Source of the DNA: Petroclostridium xylanilyticum
GTDB taxonomy: Bacteria > Bacillota > Clostridia > SK-Y3
Length of the DNA: 64,000 bases
Assembly (NCBI RefSeq): GCF_002252565.1
Contig: NZ_NPML01000013.1
Coordinates: 186,001 to 250,000, forward strand
Reading direction: 5' to 3'
The notes beneath the pieces are model-generated. The model was not told the DNA's origin. It did not search any database and worked only from the letters and a program-made list of their open reading frames with translations. Both the position numbers and the translations under genes were made by a program. Each line of letters starts with the position of its first letter. The stretch's first letter is position 1. This document shows, one piece after another, positions 17,073 to 26,399 of the stretch.

Positions 17073-18737
17073 TTATTCTTCTATAATTTCATCTATCGGT
17101 GCTCCAGGCGGTACGATTGGGAATACCTTTTCATCCCTGTCAATCTCACAATTGATTACCACAGGAATATCTGACGCCAGCGCTTCTTTAATTGCATCTT
17201 CAACCTCATCATTCCTGGTAATATTAAGCCCTTTCGCTCCATAAGCCTGTGCAAGCTTTACGAAGTCAGTGCCTCTGTCAATGGTTGTAGATGAAAACCG
17301 GCTGTCATAGAACAACTCCTGCCATTGTCTTACCATTCCTAAAACATGATTATTGAGTATCACTATAATAATAGGCAGTTTATATTCAACCGCTGTAGCA
17401 AGTTCATTACAGTTCATTCTAAAACTTCCGTCTCCTGCAATATTAAAGACTCTTTTAGTTGGCTGGCCGATTTGCGCCCCGATACAAGCACCCAAACCAT
17501 ATCCCATCGTGCCTAAACCTCCCGAAGATATATAAGTCCGGGGCCGGGTATACTTATAATACTGGGCGGCCCATAACTGGTTTTGTCCCACTTCTGTAGT
17601 GATAATAGCTTCTCCATTGGTAAGTTCGTCTATCTTCTGCATGATATATTGCGGTTTTAAAGTGCCATTCTTTTGATATGCGAGAGGATATTCTTTTTTC
17701 CATCTCTGTATCTTATCGAGCCATTCTGTACGTTCTTTAATTTCAACTTTTCTGCATAATTCCTGCAATATTAATTTCACATTTCCAACCAGAGGATAGT
17801 GAACGTTAATATTCTTTCCGATTTCAGCAGGATCTATATCTATATGCATAATCTGCGCATTGGGTGCAAATCTTTTTACATTGCTGATTACCCTATCACT
17901 AAATCTTGCACCAATTGCTATAAATAAATCACAATTTGATACTGCAAGGTTAGAGGTTTTTGTCCCGTGCATACCGACCAGACCGGTATATAAGGGATGT
18001 GTTGCCGGAAATCCTCCCAAACCCATTAAAGTTGTTGCAACCGGAATATTAGCTTTGCTTACCAGCTCCAGCAGCTCTTCACAGGCATCTGCAATCCCAA
18101 TACCGCCACCGGCAAGAATAATAGGTTGTTGTGCTCTATTGATGACATCTGCAGCCTGTTGAAGCTCTAGCTGATTGACTCCAATAGGTACTGCCCTGGG
18201 TTGTGCTGCCTTTACCGGTTCATATTCGGTTACGGCAGCCGTTACATCCTTGCATATATCTACCAGCACCGGCCCCGGTCTTCCCTCTTTTGCAATAACG
18301 AATGCTTTCCTTATTATCGGTGCCAGGTCATTTACATCTTTTACAATGTAATTATGTTTTGTAATGGGCGCAGTAATCCCTGTTATATCTACTTCCTGAA
18401 AAGAATCTTTACCTAGCAAGGATGTAGGTACCTGTCCTGTAAATGCTACAATCGGGACAGAGTCCATGTATGCTGTGGCAATACCTGTCACAAGGTTTGT
18501 CGCTCCCGGACCCGATGTAGCCAGGCATACACCTACTTTGCCGGTAGCCCTTGCATACCCATCCGCAGCGTGAGCTGCTCCCTGTTCATGGGAGGTAAGA
18601 ATATGTCTGATCTTATCCCTATGTTTATATAAAGCATCATATATATTAAGAACAGCCCCTCCCGGATACCCGAAAATAGTATCCACGCCCTGTTCCTTAA
18701 GACACTCTACAAAAATTTCTGCACCTGTTAATTTCAA
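17073..18737 (-). CDS. ilvB: Acetolactate synthase large subunit
   Basis: Thiamine-diphosphate enzyme making acetolactate (valine, leucine) or acetohydroxybutyrate (isoleucine). 554 aa. The catalytic glutamate is E51 in LTSHEQGAAHAADGYA. The central domain spans about 190-330, and the C-terminal TPP-binding motif begins GDGSFRMNCNEL. The start is TTG at 18737 behind a strong GGAGGTG site. It follows ilvD by 43 bp and is probably cotranscribed. No small regulatory subunit gene ilvN is adjacent; the region downstream is occupied by MITE-like element B and ISLre2. Confidence 0.95.
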   Translation of the reverse strand: MKLTGAEIFVECLKEQGVDTIFGYPGGAVLNIYDALYKHRDKIRHILTSHEQGAAHAADGYARATGKVGVCLATSGPGATNLVTGIATAYMDSVPIVAFTGQVPTSLLGKDSFQEVDITGITAPITKHNYIVKDVNDLAPIIRKAFVIAKEGRPGPVLVDICKDVTAAVTEYEPVKAAQPRAVPIGVNQLELQQAADVINRAQQPIILAGGGIGIADACEELLELVSKANIPVATTLMGLGGFPATHPLYTGLVGMHGTKTSNLAVSNCDLFIAIGARFSDRVISNVKRFAPNAQIMHIDIDPAEIGKNINVHYPLVGNVKLILQELCRKVEIKERTEWLDKIQRWKKEYPLAYQKNGTLKPQYIMQKIDELTNGEAIITTEVGQNQLWAAQYYKYTRPRTYISSGGLGTMGYGLGACIGAQIGQPTKRVFNIAGDGSFRMNCNELATAVEYKLPIIIVILNNHVLGMVRQWQELFYDSRFSSTTIDRGTDFVKLAQAYGAKGLNITRNDEVEDAIKEALASDIPVVINCEIDRDEKVFPIVPPGAPIDEIIEE

Positions 18738-18780
18738 TAGTTAACACCTCCAACTTTTTGAATTGAGAAAGACTCGATTC

Positions 18781-20442
18781 TTAATTCTTTAATACTGCTC
18801 CCGTAGAAGCAGAAGTTACCAATTTTGCATATCTTGCTAAATATCCTTTCTTAACTTTTGGTTCCGGCGCTTTCCATTCGGCAAGTCTGCGGTTAATTTC
18901 TTCCTGGGAAAGTTCAACCTCTAATTTGCCTTTCGGAATATTGATGTTAATGATATCTCCTTCTCTAATGACAGCAATAGGTCCGCCTTCCATCGCCTCG
19001 GGGGATACATGTCCTATCGATGCACCTCTGGTAGCTCCGGAGAAACGGCCGTCCGTAATAAGAGCTACATCTTTATCCAAGCCCATTCCACATATTGCCG
19101 ATGTCGGAGATAACATTTCCCTCATGCCCGGACCACCTTTCGGTCCCTCATACCGAATCACTACAACATCACCTTTTTTGATTTCTCCGCCGTGAATTGC
19201 CTTGATAACTGATTCTTCCGATTCAAAAACTCTGGCAGGCCCTCTATGGACAAGCATTTCCTGCGCCACTGCGGAGCGTTTTACCACTGCACCATCCGGA
19301 GCCAAATTCCCTCGCAGAACAGCTATTCCTCCTGTTGTGCTGTATGGTTTGTCAATAGGCTTTATAATATTATAATCTCTGACTTTCGCATTCTTTATAT
19401 TCTCTCCTACGGTCTTTCCTGTAACTGTAGGCAAATCAAGATGTAATAAATCTTTTTTACTTAGCTCATTCATGACTGCCTGCACTCCTCCGGCTTGATA
19501 GAGATCCTGTATATGATGAGGACCAGCCGGTGCCAGTTTGCATAAATTAGGAGTTTTACTGCTGATTTCATTTGCAATATCAAGATTTATTTCTACCCCG
19601 GCCTCATGAGCTATTGCCGGCAGATGAAGCATGGAATTGGTCGAACATCCCAGAGCCATATCTACTGTAAGAGCATTTTCAAAGGCTTTTGGAGTAAGTA
19701 TATCACTCGACTTAATTCCTTTATTAAGAAGCTCCATAATCTTCATTCCCGCCATCTTTGCCAGTCGTATTCTTTCAGCATACACTGCCGGGATAGTACC
19801 ATTACCAGGTAAAGCCAAGCCTAGAACCTCACTCAAACAGTTCATAGAATTCGCAGTAAACATTCCTGAACAGGAACCACATCCCGGACATGCATTATCT
19901 TCAACCTCCAATAGTTCTTCATCACTCATCCTGCCTACTTTAACCGCGCCAACAGCTTCAAATACACTATTTAAATCCAAATCCCTGTCGCCTTTTCTTA
20001 ATGACAACATTGGCCCTCCACTAATAACAATGGCAGGAATATCCAGTCTCGCTGCCGCCATCAACATACCCGGTACGATTTTATCACAGTTTGGTATAAG
20101 TACCAGGGCATCCAAGCCGTGAGCAATTGTCATAGCTTCTATGGAATCTGCAATAAGCTCCCGGGAAGCCAATGAGTATTTCATTCCGATATGTCCCATT
20201 GCAATACCGTCACACACCCCGATAGCCGGGAACTCTAACGGTGTCCCGCCAGCCATTCTAATACCAGCTTTAACAGCCTCTGCTATTTTATCAAGGTGAA
20301 TATGACCTGGAATAACCTCATTCTGTGCATTTACTACACCAATCAGTGGACGGTTAATCTCTTCATCTGTTAATCCCATTGCTTTAAAAAGCGATCTATG
20401 CGGTGCTTTTTCCAATCCTTTTTTTACACTATCACTTCTCAA
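18781..20442 (-). CDS. ilvD: Dihydroxy-acid dehydratase
   Basis: Iron-sulfur enzyme dehydrating dihydroxy acids in branched-chain amino acid synthesis. I chose the TTG start at 20442 (553 aa). It places AAAGGGG about 9 bp upstream and yields the canonical [21 protein letters not shown] beginning; the upstream ATG at 20469 has no good site. Cluster cysteines are expected in NCDKIVPGM and [11 protein letters not shown]. The C-terminal [10 protein letters not shown] and GHVSPEA segments are typical. First gene of an ilvD-ilvB unit. Confidence 0.95.
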   Translation of the reverse strand: MRSDSVKKGLEKAPHRSLFKAMGLTDEEINRPLIGVVNAQNEVIPGHIHLDKIAEAVKAGIRMAGGTPLEFPAIGVCDGIAMGHIGMKYSLASRELIADSIEAMTIAHGLDALVLIPNCDKIVPGMLMAAARLDIPAIVISGGPMLSLRKGDRDLDLNSVFEAVGAVKVGRMSDEELLEVEDNACPGCGSCSGMFTANSMNCLSEVLGLALPGNGTIPAVYAERIRLAKMAGMKIMELLNKGIKSSDILTPKAFENALTVDMALGCSTNSMLHLPAIAHEAGVEINLDIANEISSKTPNLCKLAPAGPHHIQDLYQAGGVQAVMNELSKKDLLHLDLPTVTGKTVGENIKNAKVRDYNIIKPIDKPYSTTGGIAVLRGNLAPDGAVVKRSAVAQEMLVHRGPARVFESEESVIKAIHGGEIKKGDVVVIRYEGPKGGPGMREMLSPTSAICGMGLDKDVALITDGRFSGATRGASIGHVSPEAMEGGPIAVIREGDIININIPKGKLEVELSQEEINRRLAEWKAPEPKVKKGYLARYAKLVTSASTGAVLKN

Positions 20443-20482
20443 AATCTTCAACCCCTTTGCTTTAAGCATACATTAATAACTA

Positions 20483-20620
20483 TATAAGTATTACTAAGTA
20501 CTTTACATTGTCTATTTTAGTTCACAGTTCACGGTTCACAGGATTTTCTTGGCTAATTTCTGTGAACTGAGAACTGTGAACCGTGAACAAAATAACAATA
20601 ATGTAACATACTTAGTGTTA
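20483..20620. repeat. 138-bp hairpin repeat, copy 1 (inverted relative to copy 2 at 28530)
   Basis: Imperfect terminal inverted repeats (TAATACTAAGTA... type outside, then TTTACATTG/CAATAATGTAA) enclose GTTCACR heptamers and a unique core TTTTCTTGGCTAATTTC. The whole 138 bp recurs in reverse orientation at 28530-28667 with only a few differences. It looks like a small non-autonomous element whose arms are heptamer arrays. Confidence 0.82.
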
Positions 20621-20644
20621 TTTATATATTTTTAATTATTAACA

Positions 20645-20668
20645 TAGCCGAACCTATAGGTTCGGCTA
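20645..20668. repeat. Perfect 24-bp palindrome
   Basis: TAGCCGAACCTA is followed at once by its exact reverse complement, with no spacer. The GC-rich core is unlike the AT-rich surroundings. No T-run on either strand within several bases. It may be a protein-binding operator ahead of ilvD or the end signal for the cvpA operon. Confidence 0.55.
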
Positions 20669-20739
20669 CAAAATATCAAGTTTTGCAGTTTGATCGAGTT
20701 ACAGATATAATTGAAGCAAACCAAAATAATAAATTTCTA

Positions 20740-20767
20740 CGAACTCCAAACTCCGAACTCCTAACTA
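20740..20767. repeat. Heptamer stretch, AACTCCG family
   Basis: Units AACTCCA, AACTCCG and AACTCCT in tandem at 7-bp period. The same unit family occurs at 27.5, 30.2, 46.8, 47.1 and 50.0 kb. Confidence 0.65.
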
Positions 20768-20886
20768 TTTTATTAAATATAATTTTACTCATTTTACTCT
20801 TATATGTCCAGCTTTATCGCTCAAATACTTGAAAAAAGCATTTTTCAGATATTGGTGGAAAACAAAAAACATTCATTTGTATAATA

Positions 20887-20946
20887 GTGGATAGCAGAAG
20901 TAAAAAGTGGAAAGAGACAAATTTTTATTGCTGCTTTCCACTTTTC
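20887..20946. repeat. Inverted AGTGG-type heptamer pair near the end of cvpA
   Basis: AGTGGATAG...AAAAGTGGAAAG and, inverted, CTTTCCACTTTTCACTATAG form a hairpin with a loop of about 20 nt. It overlaps the stop codon end of cvpA and may serve as its transcription end. Confidence 0.55.
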
Positions 20947-20947
20947 A

Positions 20948-21634
20948 CTATAGTATCCATTTCAACAATATATTATTATTATAAAATACTTTTGCTAATA
21001 CCGATTCATTTATGAGATCAATCAATGGAATAAATAATCTTACAGGTATAAACAGGATGAAAATTGCGAAAATTATATATATTGCTATTATACCACTGGC
21101 AGCTCCAAAAATCCCTCCTGCTAATTTATTAACGCGATTGAGCACAGAAAATTTGGTAAACTGATCAATAATAGCCGCCAAAAGAGAAAGAGCAAATTTA
21201 ATGACACAAAATAAAATAATCATGCTGAGTATGTTTATAATAAATTTTGATATGCCAGCACTTAAATTATCGACCATACTGTGCACACCTGTAAAACCAT
21301 ATTTTCCCTGCCGCATGATAGTTGCCTTAACTACATTCGGAAGTGAAAGTGCATCCATTACTGTTTTGGCTGTTGGTGGATTGATACCGGTACTGGCTGC
21401 CTGTACTGCTGCTGGATTGGTTTTAATTATACTTTCATATATTCCCTTTTGAATCCATTCATATATTCTAGTGTGCATAAGTATGGCGGAAAAAACAGGG
21501 TAAAACCTGGCAGTAAAATAAGCTGCAACAGAGAAAGATATTACATCGAAAAAGGAAAGTACAAATCCCCTTGTGATCCCTTTTATACAACTATAGAGTA
21601 TAATTATAAATACTCCAAAATCCAATATGGTCAT
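20948..21634 (-). CDS. cvpA: CvpA family membrane protein
   Basis: 228-aa integral membrane protein of the colicin V production family. Hydrophobic segments lie at about residues 5-20, 28-48, 128-150, 165-190 and 192-212, and the N-terminal FGVFIIILYSCIKGITRGF segment is typical. A longer loop between the second and third segments (50-125) is somewhat extended. It follows the DUF5711-like gene by 10 bp; this pair is common in Clostridia. Function in the cell is not established. Confidence 0.82.
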   Translation of the reverse strand: MTILDFGVFIIILYSCIKGITRGFVLSFFDVISFSVAAYFTARFYPVFSAILMHTRIYEWIQKGIYESIIKTNPAAVQAASTGINPPTAKTVMDALSLPNVVKATIMRQGKYGFTGVHSMVDNLSAGISKFIINILSMIILFCVIKFALSLLAAIIDQFTKFSVLNRVNKLAGGIFGAASGIIAIYIIFAIFILFIPVRLFIPLIDLINESVLAKVFYNNNILLKWIL

Positions 21635-21644
21635 GCGCTCACCC

Positions 21645-22838
21645 CTAATATCTCTTTAATTCAAGCACATCCAATGCATTTCTCGATACCATCAGTATTT
21701 CCCTCTTATTGCCAAATAAAACAATATCTTTTATATCTTTGCTGGAAGTCGCTTTGGCAATTTCAACACCTTTTGGGGTAATAACACAAACATCCCTCTT
21801 TTTATTTAAAGCAATTAAATCATCTTCTACATCTAAAAACTTTATTTCTCCATCCACTTTATATGTACCTTGTTTTTGCCCATCCCGGTTGAATATTTCT
21901 ATTACCGAATCACTATTTATAAAATTTCCACCTTTTCTTTCACTTAAAGCCAGGACGATTATATCATTTGAATCTATATTGAATGCCTGCAGACTTCTGT
22001 CATTATAGCTTATATTCCACTTTTGAATACCCTGTGGTGAAAAACCTACCATCTGATTGTCCCCTATAACAATAAGGCTATTGTCTTTATAAAATCTTAT
22101 ATTTGAAATTAATGTGTCATTTATTACAATCCCTGCATAAGGTTTCTCTTCGTTAAGGTTAAAAAACACCACGCCCCCCGATACTTTACCTTTGCTGGTA
22201 TCAACAGTGCATACTGCCATTCTTTTACCGTCTAAAGAAATATCCAAATCGATGATATAGTTTTCAACAGAATGCCACTTATATAGTTCCTGTCCATTTG
22301 GATTAAATACGGTTATTTTTCCTTTATAGCCTTTTTCCTCAGTAACAACAGCAAAATAACCCGATTCGTTTATTTTTGCCATGATAATAGGCTCTTCGGT
22401 TCTTTTTGAACATACTACAGAATAATTTGTAACAACATTTACTTCCCTTCCGCCCTTATCCGCTACAAGAATATATTTATTGGTTGTTAAAATATAAGGG
22501 TTAGTGAGTGTCATCGCTATGCTCCATTCCTCTTCCCCTTTTTTATTGACAGCCTTTATGCCATCTTTATTGGAAAAAATGATGTTATCTTTATAAACCT
22601 TGAATTGATATTCGGAACTTGAGTCCAGAGATAAGGTAGAAGGCTTTCGAAACGCACTTCCTTTTAACTTTCCTCCCAATAAGTTATCAATAGCTGGATG
22701 GTACCTGTTCAAATATATGAAATAGCCTCCAATTATCACAATCAAAATAACTAAAAAGACCCTAACAGCAATAGAAGGCTTTTTTCCCGCTTGTTTATTT
22801 GCGCTGTTATGAATATTTATAACCTCTTGTGTTTTCAA
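21645..22838 (-). CDS. DUF5711-like membrane-anchored beta-propeller protein
   Basis: 397 aa with one N-terminal membrane anchor (about 24-44) and a large extracytoplasmic part of repeated WD-like or YVTN-like blades (SGYFAVVTEEKGYKGKITVF, GKRMAVCTVDTSKG, NSLIVIGDNQ). The start is TTG at 22838 behind AGGGGGA. No catalytic motif is visible. It is the first gene of a two-gene unit with cvpA, suggesting a joint envelope role. I recognise the architecture and neighbourhood as DUF5711, but a profile search would be needed to confirm it. Confidence 0.65.
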   Translation of the reverse strand: MKTQEVINIHNSANKQAGKKPSIAVRVFLVILIVIIGGYFIYLNRYHPAIDNLLGGKLKGSAFRKPSTLSLDSSSEYQFKVYKDNIIFSNKDGIKAVNKKGEEEWSIAMTLTNPYILTTNKYILVADKGGREVNVVTNYSVVCSKRTEEPIIMAKINESGYFAVVTEEKGYKGKITVFNPNGQELYKWHSVENYIIDLDISLDGKRMAVCTVDTSKGKVSGGVVFFNLNEEKPYAGIVINDTLISNIRFYKDNSLIVIGDNQMVGFSPQGIQKWNISYNDRSLQAFNIDSNDIIVLALSERKGGNFINSDSVIEIFNRDGQKQGTYKVDGEIKFLDVEDDLIALNKKRDVCVITPKGVEIAKATSSKDIKDIVLFGNKREILMVSRNALDVLELKRY

Positions 22839-23062
22839 ACTTTTTTCCCCCTGGATATATTTGCTTTGAGTTCATTGTAACACAAACAGCCGATATTGAG
22901 AAGATATTATAAATATTTAATGTATAAACCATTGATGAAAATATTATGGGAACCATAAAATATTTTTGATATAATATGAAATATTGGTATGTTATAATTG
23001 AAAAATAATACGCATATTCTTATACCATTATATTTAGTAATCATCGGAGGACAGTATTAAAG

Positions 23063-23524
23063 ATGGGGCAATCTGCTTCAAAACCATTTATTAATCAGCG
23101 CGAATATTTCCGCATAAAGATGGAAAAATCACTATGCGCTCAAATGCAAATTATCCAATTTAAAGGGAAAAAAATAAGTACCAAAAGTACATTAGTATGC
23201 ATTAAAGATATTAGCGCAGGTGGGCTGCGTTTTCTATCTAATTTAAAGCTGCCCATAAATTCGGATATTGTGCTGGCATTTAAGACAGAGATACTTCAAA
23301 AATCTATTGAACTGCCGGGACATATTGTGCGCATAAATGAATTACATGGGAATGTGTATGAGTATGGTGTTCAATTCCTCTTTTTAGATGAATCAGCCCG
23401 GCCAAAAATAACGGCATTATTAGACCATTTTTCAATTCTTCTTCACAAGCATATTCCTTTAGACACAGCTTGCAGCTTTTGTAAAAAGGAAGAAATTGAA
23501 TGTCCCCTTAAGAACATAGAGTAA
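23063..23524 (+). CDS. PilZ domain protein, predicted cyclic-di-GMP receptor
   Basis: 153 aa. The two PilZ binding motifs are present: REYFR (RxxxR) near residue 13 and KDISAGGLRF (D/NxSxxG) near 55. This predicts binding of cyclic di-GMP. A C-terminal tail contains a small Cys-rich stretch (CSFCKKEEIECPL) that might bind metal. ATG start has CGGAGGAC upstream. It is a single gene divergent from the DUF5711 operon, with no flagellar or cellulose genes nearby to suggest its output. Confidence 0.83.
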   Translation: MGQSASKPFINQREYFRIKMEKSLCAQMQIIQFKGKKISTKSTLVCIKDISAGGLRFLSNLKLPINSDIVLAFKTEILQKSIELPGHIVRINELHGNVYEYGVQFLFLDESARPKITALLDHFSILLHKHIPLDTACSFCKKEEIECPLKNIE

Positions 23525-23597
23525 ATTCCTCTCTCTTCCTATAAATTAACCTGTTGCAAGTATTGCTTTTATCAAAACCGCCTGCAATGCTCTACCG

Positions 23598-24332
23598 TTA
23601 ATAGTAAACTTCCACCAGGAATAAACCTTGAGGCGGAGCAGTAATTCCCGCTTTTCGTCTATCACCTGCTTTGATTATATCTGAAATTTGTTCAACACTA
23701 ATCTTTCCATTGCCCACGTACAAAAGCGTTCCTGATATAATTCTTACCATATTATAGAGAAATCCATTCCCTGATATCTCAATAATAACCTCATTGTCCT
23801 TCTGTTCGACTGTCAGGCTGTATATATTTCTTACCGTATCCTTTATCGAGCTTCCAGAAGCCATAAACGCCTTAAAGTCGTGCTCTCCGATAAAAAATTG
23901 AGCCGCTGCTTTCATTAAATTAATATCTAAAGGATATGGCCAATGGCAAGCATAATTTCTCTCGAACGCCGAGGGGAAAGCTCTATTAATAACTCTGTAC
24001 CTGTATTTTTTCCCTTTCGCCCAGTAGCGGGCGTGAAATTCCTGCGGAACTTCTTTACATTCCAGCGCAACAATATCATCCGGAAGAATGCTGTTTAATG
24101 CATAGGGCAGCTTGTCCACCGGAATATTACTTTGCGTATAGAAGTTACATACAAACGCTAGTGCATGAACCCCTGTATCAGTCCGGCTGCAGCCGGTAAC
24201 AGTAATATCTTCTTTGGTGATTTTTTTTAGTGACTTTTCCAGCATTTCCTGTACCGTCACAGCATTATCCTGCCGCTGCCAGCCGTGATAGTTGGTTCCG
24301 TCATATTCTATTGTAAGCATCAAATTTCTCAA
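23598..24332 (-). CDS. truA: tRNA pseudouridine(38-40) synthase
   Basis: Makes pseudouridine at positions 38-40 of the tRNA anticodon arm. 244 aa, normal length. The catalytic aspartate is D52 in GCSRTDTGVHAL. The start is TTG at 24332 with AAAGGTGG upstream, giving the usual MRNLMLTIEYDGTNYHGW beginning. It is the last gene after the ECF module, separated by an unusual 218-bp gap with a large inverted repeat. The rplM-rpsI pair that commonly follows truA in Firmicutes is absent here. Confidence 0.96.
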   Translation of the reverse strand: MRNLMLTIEYDGTNYHGWQRQDNAVTVQEMLEKSLKKITKEDITVTGCSRTDTGVHALAFVCNFYTQSNIPVDKLPYALNSILPDDIVALECKEVPQEFHARYWAKGKKYRYRVINRAFPSAFERNYACHWPYPLDINLMKAAAQFFIGEHDFKAFMASGSSIKDTVRNIYSLTVEQKDNEVIIEISGNGFLYNMVRIISGTLLYVGNGKISVEQISDIIKAGDRRKAGITAPPQGLFLVEVYY

Positions 24333-24361
24333 ACCATATCCACCTTTCAGAGGAACAAATC

Positions 24362-24512
24362 TAAAACCACTGAAAAAATCCGGTTCAGCAGGAAGAAGGG
24401 CTGCGACTTATGCGACATGGGAACGGTTCGTCTGTCGAATGCGCTTTCATGCGACTGAAGAACCGTCCCCATGTCGCACACTGACCAAGCAAGCACTTTT
24501 TTAGTGGTTTCG
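24362..24512. repeat. Two-level inverted repeat between ecfT and truA
   Basis: Outer arms AAAACCACTGAAAAAA (from 24363) and TTTTTTAGTGGTTT (to about 24510). Inner arms TGCGACATGGGAACGGTTC (24410-24428) and GAACCGTCCCCATGTCGCA (about 24460-24478). A related fragment with GTGACATGAGAACCGTCC and AAACCACTGAAAAA lies at 63630-63665. It behaves like a small non-autonomous mobile element or REP-type sequence. Confidence 0.65.
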
Positions 24513-24550
24513 GTTTTACTCCCCACTGTCCACTCCCCACTATTTTCACA

Positions 24551-25354
24551 TTAATATCTCAATCCCCTCACAAAAAACAATACTATCATCAGCCCAATCA
24601 CAATCGCCAGTGCAATATAATCTCTATTGTGTAGTTCAAGCTGTTTCATCCTTGTTCTCTGGTCTCCGCCGCGGTAGCAACGGGATTCCATTGCGATTGC
24701 CAGTTCATCGGCTCTCCTGAAAGCGCTGATAAATAGTGGCACCAGTAAAGGAACCAGACCTTTTGCCCGTTTTAACAAATTTCCGCTCTCAAAGTCTGCT
24801 CCTCTGGCCATCTGGGCCTTCATGATTTTATCCGTTTCTTCTAAAAGCGTGGGAATAAATCGCAGTGCGATGGTCATCATCATTGCCAGCTCATGGGCCG
24901 GTACTCCTATCTTTTTAAAGGGGTTTAGCAGCTTTTCTATACCATCAGTAAGTAATATCGGAGATGTAGTAAAAGTAAGCAAGGACGTACCGATAATTAA
25001 AAAAAGTAATCTTAGTGTCATCAATACTGCCATTTCCAATCCCTGATGGGTTGCCCTCAAAGGGCCAATAATAAATAGTGTCGTTCCACCGGTCATAAAC
25101 ATATTAATAAATGCAGTTAGTATGATAATAAATATGAGAGGCTTCAATCCCCTAAACACATATTTAACTGGAACAGTAGACATATGTATTACCTGAAAAG
25201 TAAAAGCCGCAAAAATAATATAGCCGGTAAAATTTTTAATCATGAATAATGCCGCAATGTAAAGTAATGTTAAAATAATTTTTATTCTGGGGTCTAATCT
25301 ATGTATTACCGACTCCCCCGGAAAATACTGACCTAGTGTTATATCTCTTATCAT
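24551..25354 (-). CDS. ecfT: ECF transporter transmembrane subunit T
   Basis: Energy-coupling transmembrane subunit that links the two ATPases to exchangeable vitamin-binding S components. 267 aa with about six membrane segments. The cytoplasmic coupling helix carries the Ala-Arg-Gly motif in [11 protein letters not shown] and a second one in [12 protein letters not shown]. Its ATG overlaps the stop of ecfA2 by 4 bp, indicating translational coupling. No S component is encoded nearby, as expected for a shared (group II) module. Confidence 0.95.
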   Translation of the reverse strand: MIRDITLGQYFPGESVIHRLDPRIKIILTLLYIAALFMIKNFTGYIIFAAFTFQVIHMSTVPVKYVFRGLKPLIFIIILTAFINMFMTGGTTLFIIGPLRATHQGLEMAVLMTLRLLFLIIGTSLLTFTTSPILLTDGIEKLLNPFKKIGVPAHELAMMMTIALRFIPTLLEETDKIMKAQMARGADFESGNLLKRAKGLVPLLVPLFISAFRRADELAIAMESRCYRGGDQRTRMKQLELHNRDYIALAIVIGLMIVLFFVRGLRY

Positions 25355-26226
25355 TTCGCTTCCTCCGTTTTACATCCTGCACTGCCCAATAACCTCAGCA
25401 ATTCTTTTTTTGCCTGATGAACAGTAAAAATGTCATCTCTGATTTTGATTCCCTCTCTTCTTAACTTGTTTATTACATGAGTGATTTGTGGAATGGATAA
25501 TCCCATTGTCTCCAATTCCTCTCCTCTTTTAAACACTTCTCCCGGTGTACCAGTCATTGCTACACAGCCTTTATGCATTACTATTATTCTATCCACCAGA
25601 CGTGCTATATCTTCCATACTGTGGGAAACCAATATTACTGTCATTCCCAGTTTTGTATGAAGTGCTTTTATCTGAAACAATATTTCATCCCTTCCTGCAG
25701 GATCCAATCCTGCTGTAGGTTCATCCAACACCAGTATTTCAGGTTTCATCGCCAGCACACCGGCTATGGCAACCCTTCGTTTTTGTCCTCCTGACAATTC
25801 AAAGGGCGATTTGTCCAATATACTACTGCTTAATCCAACAATGTTTAGTGCTTCATGTACTCTTTTTTGTATCTCATCTTCTGTAAGGTCCATATTGGCA
25901 GGTCCAAAGGCAATATCTTTATATACTGTTTCTTCAAACAGTTGATGCTCAGGGTATTGAAAAACAAGACCAACCTTACTTCTTATTTCTTTAAGGTTTA
26001 CTTTTTTTTTCGTAATCTCTATGTCATTAATATAGATTTTGCCACCTGTAGGTCTAAGAAGCCCGTTCAGATGCTGTACAAGTGTAGACTTTCCCGAACC
26101 GGTATGACCTATTAATCCTATAAATTCACCTTTTTTAATTTCGAGACTCACGTTTCTTAACGCCTGCTTCTCAAAAGGACTACCAGGCATATATATATAG
26201 TTTAAGTTTTCAATTTTTATTGACAT
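25351..26226 (-). CDS. ecfA2: ECF transporter ATP-binding subunit A2
   Basis: ABC ATPase. I use the ATG at 26226 (291 aa) with GGGGGA upstream; the frame is open to 26289 but runs into a heptamer repeat. Walker [10 protein letters not shown], signature ELSGGQKRR and Walker [14 protein letters not shown] are intact. Pairs with EcfA1 and EcfT. A 160-bp gap with inverted TTCTCAA-type heptamers separates it from ecfA1. Confidence 0.96.
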   Translation of the reverse strand: MSIKIENLNYIYMPGSPFEKQALRNVSLEIKKGEFIGLIGHTGSGKSTLVQHLNGLLRPTGGKIYINDIEITKKKVNLKEIRSKVGLVFQYPEHQLFEETVYKDIAFGPANMDLTEDEIQKRVHEALNIVGLSSSILDKSPFELSGGQKRRVAIAGVLAMKPEILVLDEPTAGLDPAGRDEILFQIKALHTKLGMTVILVSHSMEDIARLVDRIIVMHKGCVAMTGTPGEVFKRGEELETMGLSIPQITHVINKLRREGIKIRDDIFTVHQAKKELLRLLGSAGCKTEEAK

Positions 26227-26235
26227 TATAATTCC

Positions 26236-26399
26236 CCCAATTAATTGAATTGAGAATTGATAATTGAGAATGAAAAATAAAAAATGCAAAGAAAATAGTT
26301 AGAATTATAAATTTCGATGGTAAAGTATTTTTTATAGACATTAATAATTTTTTTAAATCTTATTTATAATTCTCAATTCTCCATTCTCAATTTTGAATT
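26236..26399. repeat. Inverted pair of TTCTCAA-type heptamer arrays inside the ECF operon
   Basis: The left array (26240-26278) reads as TAATTGA/GAATTGA-type units, and the right array (26366-26399) as TTCTCAA/TTCTCCA units, in opposite orientation with about 85 bp between. They could form a long hairpin in the ecfA1-ecfA2 mRNA. The right array ends right at the ecfA1 stop codon. Confidence 0.75.

Larger units (their letters stand above)
20443..20947. other. Gap between ilvD and cvpA
   Basis: About 500 bp without a gene. From left to right it holds the 138-bp hairpin repeat, a perfect 24-bp palindrome (20645-20668), an AACTCCG-type heptamer stretch (20740-20767) and an inverted AGTGGAAA pair (20887-20946). 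I looked for a T-box upstream of ilvD and found no match to the conserved T-box bulge sequence. Confidence 0.55.

Noticed and set aside
20443-20947. T-box or BCAA attenuator upstream of ilvD
   Set aside because: I found no T-box bulge sequence on the minus strand, and the gap is filled by repeats.
24292-24504. 70-aa plus-strand frame across the 24.4-kb inverted repeat
   Set aside because: It spans the truA start and repeat DNA, has no ribosome site, and its product mirrors the repeat rather than a protein family.
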